Shown here piece after piece: positions 23,422-31,408 of a stretch of 64,000 nucleotides of DNA; positions within the stretch are counted from its first letter, which is position 1, and each line of letters starts with the position of its first letter. The translations under genes and the position numbers were made by a program. The notes beneath the pieces were generated by a model. The model ran no database searches, was not told the origin of the DNA, and saw nothing but the letters and a program-made list of their open reading frames with translations. The stretch is taken from assembly GCA_014378195.1 (NCBI GenBank), contig JACMOC010000013.1, positions 1 through 64,000 of the forward strand, written 5' to 3'. The DNA comes from Oligoflexus sp. (GTDB lineage: Bacteria > Bdellovibrionota_B > Oligoflexia > Oligoflexales > Oligoflexaceae).

Positions 23422-26175
23422 ATGACATCTCTAGGTCAAGAGTTGGCTTCGGCCGCTGTATCAACTCAACCGAGTCCCGACGAAATCCAGCAGCTCACAC
23501 CGATGCTTCGCCAGTTTTATGAACTGAAGGCGAAAGCTCCGGATGCAATCCTGTTTTTTCGCATGGGCGATTTTTATGAGATCTTTGGCGAAGATTGCGA
23601 GCTCGTTGCGCCTCTTCTCGACTTGACGATGACGAGTCGTGAACGCGGCGACAAAAATCGCATTCCGTTCTGTGGTGTGCCTCACCATAGTGCGAAGGGC
23701 TATTGGCTCCGGCTCCTAAAAATGGGGTATAGCGTGGCCCTTGCGGACCAGGTGGAAGATCCTGCAACGGCTAAAGGTCTGGTGAAACGCGATATCGTCC
23801 AGATTATGACTCCGGGCTGCATCGATGATCCTGAAGCTCTGGAGGCCGATCGGCCCAATCACTTGCTTGCCATCTATGAAGACCCAAAACACAAAAAGTG
23901 GTCGCTTCTCGTGATTGATATCTCTACCGGTGAATTGAAACTCGGCAATATTGAACGCCACGAGCTCGATATGTGGCTGCAGGTTTATCAGCCGAAAGAA
24001 ATTCTTGCCCGAAAGTTTATGCATGACGAGCTGCGCGAGCTCTCGCTTCGTTCCGCACAGAAGATAAGTATGGCGACGCTTCCGGAGGCAATACTGCGGG
24101 ACCGCGAAGGTCAGACGAAATTTCTTAAAATGCATTTTGCTGTCGAAGGTCTCGAAGGACTCCCGTGCGGTAACGTCTGGGGCGGCCTTGAACTCTTGGC
24201 TGCCGCTTTTCAATATCTACAGACATTAAAGGCTAGTATTTCCCAGTTTTTATCGGTGCGGACTCTTCATGATTCTGACCGGATGCTCCTCGACGAAACT
24301 GTTCGACGCGATCTTGAGCTTTTTGAAACGCTGCGTCGCCGTGATGCTGAAGGCAGTCTGTTCCGCGAAATCAATCATACGCGGACGCCTATGGGTGCGC
24401 GTCTTCTTCGCCACGATCTCGCCCGTCCCTTTCTCAGTTCGGGGCCTATTCTAGAGAGGCAGGATGCGACGGCAGAGATTCTCGGTCAAAGTCACGAGTG
24501 GATGAGCGAGCTGAAAAACCGCCTTAAAGCCTGCGCTGACCTTGACCGTCTCACGACGCGAGTGCTCTCAGGAAAAGCACAAGCAGCCGACCTTCATAAT
24601 ATTCGGCAGAGTCTTGGCATCAGTCTAGCGCTCAAAGAATTTCTGGAAGAGGTCCAGCCTCGTTCTGCAATCCTACGAGGAGCGATGGAGACTTTGGCCG
24701 CAGCTCGTGACATCTATGATGTCCTCGATCGAACACTTGCAGCTCAGCCCGGAGCTTTGGGGAGTCTTGAGGTCTTTCAGCCTGGTTTTGACGGAGAGCT
24801 TGATGAGCTTGTGACGCTATCGCGAGATGGTTCTGAGAAAATTGCCGCCTATGAGCAATCTCTGAAGACATCAACGGGCATTTCAAGTCTCAAGATTCGT
24901 GAGCATAAAACCTACGGGCTTCTTATAGAAGTCACCAAATCAAATCTTTCGAAAGTGCCATCGAATTTTATTCGTCGCCAGACCATGGTGAATAACGAGC
25001 GCTTTTTAACGGTTGAACTTGAAGATCTCGACCAAATATTATCGTCAGCCACCGAAAATGCCCATGCCCGTGAATATGCACTGTTTCAAGAACTTCTTGC
25101 GGACGTCATGCCGCATCAGGATGTTTTGCGTCAGGTGGCGGGTCAACTCGCTCTACTCGATTTGATTCAGTCGTTTGCTTCGAAAGCGTCCCAGGATAAG
25201 TATGTGCGGCCTGTAGAAGCTAAGGATGGGCATCTGGAACTACTCGCCTGTCGTCACCCTGTGGTTGAGCGCTGGGTTGGTTCGCATGCATTCATGCCAA
25301 ACGATTTGGAATTGACGCGCTCTGTTTCTCAAATGCTGATCACCGGGCCTAACATGGCGGGTAAATCGACCGTTATGAGGCAGACGGCTATTGCTGCGAT
25401 CATGCATCAGATCGGAAGTTACGTGCCCGCTCGTCAGGCTTTGATGCCATTATTTGACCGAATCTTTACGCGAGTCGGTGCGGCTGATGATCTGTCGCGC
25501 GGTCAATCGACCTTTATGGTGGAAATGGCCGAAGCGGCTACGATCTTGCGTCAGGCCAGTGCCAAGAGTCTTGTCATTCTCGACGAAGTGGGACGGGGAA
25601 CCTCATCGGAGGATGGCCTTGCTATCGCGTCCGCAATCCTCGAATACATCGCCAAACACCTGAAGTCTTACACACTGTTCGCGACGCATTATCATGAGCT
25701 TGTGGAATTTACCGAAGGCTTGCCGTCCGTAAAACTCTCGCAGGTTGAAGTCCTCGAGTCAAAACAAGGCATAAGCTTTACGCATCGCCTCGTGAGCGGA
25801 GCCAGTGGCAGTTCGTTCGGACTAGAAGTCGCTAAATTGGCAGGTATACCCGATGCTGTGATTCAGGCGGCTAAAGGCCATATGGCCCATCATGCCTTAG
25901 AGACGCCTCTGGCACCTGTTTCCGAGGCTCCAAAACGCAAAAATAAATCGAAACCACCCTTGGAATCTGCATTTGAACCCGATTTTCATAGTTCAAGCCC
26001 TAACCAAGCTTCTGCACTTTTTCCTGCCATACGGAGTATTGTGGAGCGACTTGACCGTGTGAATGTGTTAAAAACCACTCCACTTCAGGCTTTGGCGATT
26101 TTGGATGAACTAAAAACGACTCTGGAGCAGCGTGAACAACTTGGACTTTTCTCTGAGCTACAGCCTCTGTGCTAA
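23422..26175 (+). CDS. mutS: DNA mismatch repair protein MutS
   Basis: A 917 aa MutS. The mismatch-wedging motif is in FFRMGDFYEIF (Phe-x-Glu). Connector, lever and clamp domains occupy about 140-590. The ATPase has Walker A TGPNMAGKST and Walker B VILDEVGRGTSSEDG. The C-terminal region (from about 815) is Lys/Pro-rich and then helical, as in full-length MutS. ATG 23422 is preferred over GTG 23407 because GGAG lies 8 bases before it. It forms the end of the obgE-mutS run. No mutL is in the window. Confidence 0.97.
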   Translation: MTSLGQELASAAVSTQPSPDEIQQLTPMLRQFYELKAKAPDAILFFRMGDFYEIFGEDCELVAPLLDLTMTSRERGDKNRIPFCGVPHHSAKGYWLRLLKMGYSVALADQVEDPATAKGLVKRDIVQIMTPGCIDDPEALEADRPNHLLAIYEDPKHKKWSLLVIDISTGELKLGNIERHELDMWLQVYQPKEILARKFMHDELRELSLRSAQKISMATLPEAILRDREGQTKFLKMHFAVEGLEGLPCGNVWGGLELLAAAFQYLQTLKASISQFLSVRTLHDSDRMLLDETVRRDLELFETLRRRDAEGSLFREINHTRTPMGARLLRHDLARPFLSSGPILERQDATAEILGQSHEWMSELKNRLKACADLDRLTTRVLSGKAQAADLHNIRQSLGISLALKEFLEEVQPRSAILRGAMETLAAARDIYDVLDRTLAAQPGALGSLEVFQPGFDGELDELVTLSRDGSEKIAAYEQSLKTSTGISSLKIREHKTYGLLIEVTKSNLSKVPSNFIRRQTMVNNERFLTVELEDLDQILSSATENAHAREYALFQELLADVMPHQDVLRQVAGQLALLDLIQSFASKASQDKYVRPVEAKDGHLELLACRHPVVERWVGSHAFMPNDLELTRSVSQMLITGPNMAGKSTVMRQTAIAAIMHQIGSYVPARQALMPLFDRIFTRVGAADDLSRGQSTFMVEMAEAATILRQASAKSLVILDEVGRGTSSEDGLAIASAILEYIAKHLKSYTLFATHYHELVEFTEGLPSVKLSQVEVLESKQGISFTHRLVSGASGSSFGLEVAKLAGIPDAVIQAAKGHMAHHALETPLAPVSEAPKRKNKSKPPLESAFEPDFHSSSPNQASALFPAIRSIVERLDRVNVLKTTPLQALAILDELKTTLEQREQLGLFSELQPLC

Positions 26176-26179
26176 TAGC

Positions 26180-26208
26180 TTGAATTTCGGAACTAAAAAA
26201 TTTAGTAT
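26180..26208 (+). promoter_or_regulatory. Sigma70-type promoter for the dksA-like gene
   Basis: TTGAAT and TAGTAT are separated by 17 bases in an A/T-rich stretch about 70 bases upstream of the ATG at 26277. Each box matches the consensus at 4 of 6 positions. Confidence 0.5.
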
Positions 26209-26276
26209 CTGGAATTACGAAATGACTCTGTAGATCACACTATGTCTTTACTGAACAGCCATAAAGGGCTACGTGA

Positions 26277-26702
26277 ATGGCCGGTCAAGATCCTTTAGAC
26301 AATCATGAATTCCTTTCAAGGGATGAGCTCGAAAAATTTCGTGAACTTCTCTTTGAAGAAAAAGATAAATTGCTTCATAAATCCGCTCAGTTGGTAAAAG
26401 CGGGCAATATCGAGCTCGACAAAAACGAGATGCTGGATGAAGTCGATTTAGCGTCAGCCACGACCGAGCAAAACCTCACGTTCAAACTTTTGGACCGTGA
26501 CAGAAAGCTTTTGCAAGAAATCGAGCATGCTCTTGAGAAGATCAAGAACGGTGAGTACGGTTTTTGCGAAGGAACCGGCGAGGCTATTCCAAAGCGTCGT
26601 CTCGAGGTTAGACCTTGGTGCCGTCACAGCGTTAAGTACAAAGAACAGCTGGAACGCATGAAGAAATCAGGTCGCGGTGTAGGCGACGAAGACGAGATAT
26701 AG
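26277..26702 (+). CDS. dksA: DksA/TraR-family RNA polymerase-binding regulator, zinc site degenerate
   Basis: A 141 aa protein with a long coiled coil whose tip carries DEVDLAS, the DxxDxA motif that reaches the RNA polymerase secondary channel, followed by the degenerate zinc-finger fold GFCEGTGEAIPKRRLEVRP. The four ligand positions read Cys97, Thr100, Ser118 and Tyr121 instead of four Cys, as in the metal-free branch known from alphaproteobacteria and DksA2-type proteins. It should work with ppGpp in rRNA and amino-acid promoter control. It has its own promoter and a strong bidirectional terminator. Confidence 0.9.
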   Translation: MAGQDPLDNHEFLSRDELEKFRELLFEEKDKLLHKSAQLVKAGNIELDKNEMLDEVDLASATTEQNLTFKLLDRDRKLLQEIEHALEKIKNGEYGFCEGTGEAIPKRRLEVRPWCRHSVKYKEQLERMKKSGRGVGDEDEI

Positions 26703-26715
26703 TCTTCCACAAAAC

Positions 26716-26748
26716 AAAAAAAGAGCCGGTTAACGGCTCTTTTTTTTA
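26716..26748. terminator. Bidirectional terminator
   Basis: AAGAGCCG and CGGCTCTT pair around GTTAA, with seven A before and eight T after. It ends the dksA-like transcript on the plus strand and the lipoprotein transcript on the minus strand, whose stop codon lies inside the T-run. Confidence 0.92.
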
Positions 26749-27441
26749 TTGTTTTTTCAGGGGAGCATCGGCAAACGTTGATCCTCGGCCTGTTTTGCAT
26801 TCGCTCGCTTTTTCAGCGTCACTTGACTCAGAGTTACAGACCTTCGAGAGTGAAAGACCATCCGTCGTGATTTTATAGCTGCCGTAGCTTGTAAACCCAT
26901 CGTTGGTAAGATCAATCTCGCCGTGTCCAGCTGCTGTTTGATTCGCTTTAAAGGTCAGTTTCGTCGTTACCCCAGCCACGGCCGAATTCATATATTGAGT
27001 GATATCAGTCTTATACTTAATATATTCCGAACTTGTCTCGCTTGCGCCTTTGTTGATCAGGATTTTGAGAGCCGCCGCTATACTTTGGTCAGCCGCTGAC
27101 TGGGGGTAGAGGACTTTACAGGCATCATCGCTAAAATCTGTGACTATAAGAACAGCGTTGCCGTCGGTTGAGAAAGTCATCGTGGTCATTTCGGAGTTAG
27201 GAAGAGGCTCGGAGAGGTCTGTTTTATCGTATTTGTCACAGCCATTCCATTTACCTGTGAGCTCGGCAATTCCTGCCGAGAGAGTTGCAGGCGTGCCTGT
27301 AGAGGCAGGAACTGATCCCTGGACCGGGCTGGCTGTAGTCGAAGCCGCTACGCCTTCTGCCCTATCACCTGGAACCATACGTTTTACGGGTTTGTTGCAG
27401 GAAGCCGATAGTATCATCAAAGTTATTATTCTAAGTTTCAT
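26746..27441 (-). CDS. Lipoprotein of unknown function
   Basis: A 231 aa exported protein. The signal MKLRIITLMILSASC gives a lipidated Cys15. A Thr/Ala/Pro-rich linker (about 25-60) follows, then a domain of about 160 aa that begins LTGKWNGCDKYD and contains matching beta strands (MTTMTFSTDGNAVLIVTDFS and FTSYGSYKITTDGLSLSKV). This resembles lipocalin-like domains that measure a residual, but identity is unproven. The ATG at 27441 is chosen because GGAG lies 5 bases ahead and the signal starts there. Confidence 0.75.
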   Translation of the reverse strand: MKLRIITLMILSASCNKPVKRMVPGDRAEGVAASTTASPVQGSVPASTGTPATLSAGIAELTGKWNGCDKYDKTDLSEPLPNSEMTTMTFSTDGNAVLIVTDFSDDACKVLYPQSAADQSIAAALKILINKGASETSSEYIKYKTDITQYMNSAVAGVTTKLTFKANQTAAGHGEIDLTNDGFTSYGSYKITTDGLSLSKVCNSESSDAEKASECKTGRGSTFADAPLKKQ

Positions 27442-27476
27442 CACCACTCCGTTGCCGCCTCATTTAATCTTCAATC

Positions 27477-27505
27477 AAAAAAAAGGACCCTAAAGTCCTT
27501 TTTTT
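27477..27505 (-). terminator. Rho-independent terminator of the lipoprotein gene at 27528-28778
   Basis: AAAAAGGAC and GTCCTTTTT form a 9-bp stem around a 6-base loop. On the minus strand a run of T follows. Confidence 0.88.
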
Positions 27506-27527
27506 CTCAGTATCGCAAAATCAGGGC

Positions 27528-28778
27528 TTATTGAGGCAGGATCGCTGCACACGCTGCCGTTGTGTAATCGACTGCGCTACAAGTTGTAGGCATAGTCGCT
27601 GTTGCGTTCATGTTGCGATAGACGCAGCATGCTTGTTTTTGTTGAGTGGTATTAAGAGTCTTAAAATCGTTGGATTCAATTTTCGAAGCGAGTGTTTTGG
27701 AAACACCCGTTGTTAAACTGTTTTTCAACGCTTCGTTCTGTGCGGTCTGAGAGTTGGCCGTGGTATTGATTGCATTGATCTTCGTGTTGAGGTCTGTAAT
27801 GGATTTTTGTACCGAAGCACTTACTTCTGGAGGTATGCCCGGGATCGCAGCGAGGGCCGTGGAAGCCGTCTCGAGATCTTTAAAAAGGCCGTTTAACATA
27901 GAGTCGGCGGCTGCCACAGGATCCGTAGGGAAAATCGCATTGATCGCATTATTAAGCGTATTAATCGTCGCAATAAAAGTTGATGCGTTAGCTTGTGTCA
28001 ATGTTTCCGTAGGAATTGCCGCCTGGATATTAGGAATGCCGTCGCCGTTTGAATCATAGAGTACCACCGAATAAAAACTGATTGCTTCACCCAAGTGAGC
28101 CAAAGCCCAGGCGAAGTTCCCACGGCCTGTCGAACCACTGGAATTGAAGTTTTTTGTACAGGCGTGGCGTGCATCTGTATCGTTAGCAGGGTTAGCCGAC
28201 GAAGGGATCAGCGGGCAAAGTGTCGCGATCGCCTGATTAAGGTAACTCAAAGTGTTGCTGTTGCCGGCGCGGGCGGCGGTCGCCGATTTTGGCAAATAAA
28301 TCGTCAGCGCTGCTGCACCGATCGTGTGAGGTGTTCCCATTGCTTCAAAATCAGTCGGGCCGAGATGGAGAACAGATTTAAAAACGTTGAAGTTGTCAGT
28401 CGTCGTATCACCCGTTTTCGCTACTGTAGTTGTCGTAGCAGCCGTAGTTGTCGGAGTCGTGGTTGCGGTAGTGCCTTTCGCATCAATTAGTTTTTTAGAA
28501 ATGTTGATCCCATCAAGGCCAGCCTTGCTGAGGTATACATACGACTTCAGAATAGCTGGCGATTCGCTATTGGGATTGATATGTAAGGCTTTGTCGGTAA
28601 GGCTCAAGGCAGAATCGTAACGACCTTTGTCGTATTCATACTGAGCCTCTTCCATGAGGCTATCGATGGAATTCTGCTGGCTTTTGCTGGTCAGAGATTT
28701 GTTCAGGTTGAAATTGCCACAGGCGCTAGTGAGTGTGGCGAAGCTGAGAGCCACCACTATTTTCAAGTCGATTCGCAT
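27528..28778 (-). CDS. TPR-containing lipoprotein of unknown function
   Basis: A 416 aa exported protein with signal MRIDLKIVVALSFATLTSAC (Cys20). A TPR-like unit follows (about 42-75, AQYEYDKGRYDSALSLTDKALHINP as two helices), then a striking Thr/Ala tract (about 100-125), and a helical domain up to a Cys-rich tail with CCVYRNMNA and ends TTAACAAILPQ. GAGGAG 5 bases before the ATG at 28778 fixes the start. The TPR suggests protein-protein contact in the periplasm. Confidence 0.75.
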   Translation of the reverse strand: MRIDLKIVVALSFATLTSACGNFNLNKSLTSKSQQNSIDSLMEEAQYEYDKGRYDSALSLTDKALHINPNSESPAILKSYVYLSKAGLDGINISKKLIDAKGTTATTTPTTTAATTTTVAKTGDTTTDNFNVFKSVLHLGPTDFEAMGTPHTIGAAALTIYLPKSATAARAGNSNTLSYLNQAIATLCPLIPSSANPANDTDARHACTKNFNSSGSTGRGNFAWALAHLGEAISFYSVVLYDSNGDGIPNIQAAIPTETLTQANASTFIATINTLNNAINAIFPTDPVAAADSMLNGLFKDLETASTALAAIPGIPPEVSASVQKSITDLNTKINAINTTANSQTAQNEALKNSLTTGVSKTLASKIESNDFKTLNTTQQKQACCVYRNMNATATMPTTCSAVDYTTAACAAILPQ

Positions 28779-28792
28779 GATCACTCCTCTAT

Positions 28793-29059
28793 TTAATTTG
28801 CAAAAAAGATGATTTTTTCGTTGGTCTCAGTCACGTGATATTTATCGCGCAAGACTTTGCGGGCGTATTCTGGGGAGCCTTTGATTTTGCGGATCTCTTC
28901 GCTCAAGTCTTCGTTGCCCGACTTAAGTTTGTCGACCGTGGCTTCGAGTACGTCTCGACTTTTGCGGAGTTTAAAATAATCAAATATCGACGTCTCGCCA
29001 CGAAGCGTGCCTATCAAGAGCACGCTGATCGCAAGGCAGTATACCAGCCGCACACCCAT
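28793..29059 (-). CDS. FtsB/DivIC-like septum formation initiator
   Basis: A small protein of 88 aa with one membrane helix (about 4-22, VRLVYCLAISVLLIGTL) and a leucine-zipper-like coiled coil (about 35-65) ending in the family feature SPEYARKVLRDKYHVTETNEKIIFF. FtsB bridges FtsL and FtsQ in the divisome. The ATG at 29059 has GAGG 7 bases ahead and matches family length; the longer reading frame upstream runs across the helicase terminator and is not translated in my view. Confidence 0.82.
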   Translation of the reverse strand: MGVRLVYCLAISVLLIGTLRGETSIFDYFKLRKSRDVLEATVDKLKSGNEDLSEEIRKIKGSPEYARKVLRDKYHVTETNEKIIFFAN

Positions 29060-29147
29060 TGGGGTCCTCGTCAAAAGATGGATTTGGTCTATTCTAGCAT
29101 AGCTCCCCTCCTCCTTCCAGGAACGGGTGAAAATTCCCCAGCCTCTG

Positions 29148-29178
29148 CAAAAAAAGGAGTCCTCTTTCAAGGACTCCC
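29148..29178 (-). terminator. Terminator of the glmU-glmS-helicase operon
   Basis: On the minus strand GGAGTCC-TTGAAAGA-GGACTCC is followed by seven or eight T. It lies about 45 bases beyond the helicase stop codon. Confidence 0.92.
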
Positions 29179-29221
29179 TTAGGTATCGGCTGTCAAACAA
29201 AATAAGATCTATTTTTGCGAA

Positions 29222-31378
29222 TTAGTCATGGGAACCGCGGATTTGCAGCTGGCTCGGGCGGATCTTTCGGTACCCGAAGTCACGAAAATTGACGACGGCT
29301 TTGCGCGCGCCCAGGTGCACGTCGAAGCCCTGGACCGTTCCTCGGCCGTAGGTGGGGTGATAAACGTTGGAGCCTTCTTCGATATCGCCTTCGTCGGTTG
29401 AGTCGTAAACGTAGGTGAGTTGGACAGGGGTATCCTCGGGTCTTAGAACTTCCTGAGCCTTTAGGCTGAGTTCCATGTATTCCGCCGGGATTTCCAAGAG
29501 GAAACGCGAGGGAGGATGGGCCATCTCGTTGTTGAAGTTGCGACGACGTTTGGCAAGGGTCAGACTCACTTTGGACTTGGCACGTGTGATGCCAACGTAA
29601 AGGAGGCGCCGTTCCTCTTCGAGGGAAGCTGGATCTTCCAGACTGTTGCGGTGGGGCAAAAGTCCGTCCTCGACACCGGCGATGAAGACGCGCGGGAACT
29701 CAAGGCCTTTGGCCATGTGCAGCGTCATCATCGAAACGCCTTTGGACTCTTTGCCCTTGGCATCTTCCCGAACAAGCGAAACCGTCTCTATCCAGTTAGC
29801 AAGCGTCGTTCCGGGATTTTTGTTCTCGAACTCAATGATACCCGCTGCCAATTCCTGGATGTTATCCATCTTGTCAGCGTATTGATCGGGATATTTCTTT
29901 TTTAGATATTCAGGATATTCCACGGCCTCAAGGACGGTCTTTACAGCCTCGTTGAGCGGGTTCGCAAGGATCTCTTCGCGCAGGGCCTTGAGGAGATCGA
30001 CGAGATATTTGAGTTTGGGTGAACCCTTCTGTTGGGGATCAGCAAGTGTGAGGTCGGCAGCTTTCCAAAGGGAAACGCTTTGGCTCGTCGCAAACTTTTG
30101 GAGGGTCTCAAGGGCTTTGTCGCCGAGACCACGCGTTGGGACGTTGTAAATTCGGAGAAAAGACACATCATCCGAGGGGTTAGCGATGAGGCGCAGGTAC
30201 GCGAGGAGGTCTTTGATCTCCATGCGTTCATAGAATTCGAGCGAACCATAAATCGTATAAGGTATCCGCCGCCTCAGAAGTGCCTCTTCGAGGGATCGCG
30301 ACTGGCTGTTGGTTCGGTAAAAGATCGCGACGTTTTCGTAGTCGTACTTGTTGCGAGCGGCCCAGATTTCTTCGGCTATCCAATACGCTTCCATCTCACC
30401 ATCAACTTCCAAATGGACTTCGATGGGGTCGCCGGCGGGCGCATTGGTGAAGAGGGTTTTCGCTGCGCGCTTTTTGTTGTTGGCTACGAGTTTGCTCGCC
30501 GCTGCCACGATGTTCCCTGTGCAGCGATAGTTTTCTTCGAGTGCGATACGAGATGCATCAGGATAGGTGCGGTCAAAATCAATGATGTTGGAAGGCGTCG
30601 CGCCTCGCCAACTGTATATCGATTGATCGTCGTCACCCACAACCATGAGATTGCGGTGGCGTTCGGCGAGATGCTGGATTATTTCGAACTGAGTGCGGTT
30701 GGTATCCTGGAATTCGTCGACCATGATGTATTGGTAACGATTGCCAAGAATCGACTTCACGCGTTCGTTGCGGCGAAGGAGCAATAGGACATTCAGCAGT
30801 AGATCGTTGAAATCCATCGCGTTGGATTGCGCGAGAAATTCTTGGTACAGCTTATAGATCTGCACACCGCCCGTGGGCACGCGCAGGGGATTTTGGGTTG
30901 CGAAGTCATCGATTTCGTTGACAAATACGCCAGCTGTTTTCACGTAGTGAAGAAAGGTCTTCATCTCGCCAACAAGCGCGGGTATCTCGCCTTTGGGCAT
31001 CACCAACTTAATGATGTGTTTCAAAGCGCGCGTGACGTCTTGATCATCATAAATCGAGAAGTTTGGCTCGTACCCAAGCTCACCTGCGAATTCACGCAAC
31101 CAGCGGGCGCTGGCCGAGTGAAACGTGGTGATCGTCGAACGTTTCGTTTCGGGCGCCAAAGCCAAAGAGCGATGGCGCATCTCTTCGGCCGCTTTATTGG
31201 TAAAGGTGACCGCCAGGATTTCCCAGGGCAGCACACCGGTCTCGATAAGATAAGCGATACGCGTTGTGATAATACGCGTTTTTCCGCTACCTGCTCCGGC
31301 AAACACCACCACAGGACCGTTTCTATGCAAAACAGCCTGACGCTGGACCTCATTGAGGTTTTTTAGTAGATCGCTCAA
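29222..31378 (-). CDS. pcrA: UvrD/PcrA/Rep-type DNA helicase (superfamily 1)
   Basis: A 718 aa 3'-5' helicase. Motif Q/I appears as LNEVQRQAVLH and GAGSGKTRIITTRIAYL. Motif Ia is VTFTNKAAEEMRHR, motif II VDEFQDTN, motif III GDDDQSIYSWRGA, motif IV-V near YRTNSQSR and SMMTLHMAKGLEF, and motif VI VGITRAKSKVSLT. The C-terminal Tudor-like segment (VYHPTYGRGTVQGF) favours PcrA/UvrD over Rep. It serves repair and replication-fork clearance. The TTG start has AAAGGATG about 11 bases ahead. It follows glmS by 30 bp. Confidence 0.92.
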   Translation of the reverse strand: MSDLLKNLNEVQRQAVLHRNGPVVVFAGAGSGKTRIITTRIAYLIETGVLPWEILAVTFTNKAAEEMRHRSLALAPETKRSTITTFHSASARWLREFAGELGYEPNFSIYDDQDVTRALKHIIKLVMPKGEIPALVGEMKTFLHYVKTAGVFVNEIDDFATQNPLRVPTGGVQIYKLYQEFLAQSNAMDFNDLLLNVLLLLRRNERVKSILGNRYQYIMVDEFQDTNRTQFEIIQHLAERHRNLMVVGDDDQSIYSWRGATPSNIIDFDRTYPDASRIALEENYRCTGNIVAAASKLVANNKKRAAKTLFTNAPAGDPIEVHLEVDGEMEAYWIAEEIWAARNKYDYENVAIFYRTNSQSRSLEEALLRRRIPYTIYGSLEFYERMEIKDLLAYLRLIANPSDDVSFLRIYNVPTRGLGDKALETLQKFATSQSVSLWKAADLTLADPQQKGSPKLKYLVDLLKALREEILANPLNEAVKTVLEAVEYPEYLKKKYPDQYADKMDNIQELAAGIIEFENKNPGTTLANWIETVSLVREDAKGKESKGVSMMTLHMAKGLEFPRVFIAGVEDGLLPHRNSLEDPASLEEERRLLYVGITRAKSKVSLTLAKRRRNFNNEMAHPPSRFLLEIPAEYMELSLKAQEVLRPEDTPVQLTYVYDSTDEGDIEEGSNVYHPTYGRGTVQGFDVHLGARKAVVNFRDFGYRKIRPSQLQIRGSHD

Positions 31379-31408
31379 GGCTTATCATCCTTTTCGAGGA
31401 CCCTACTC

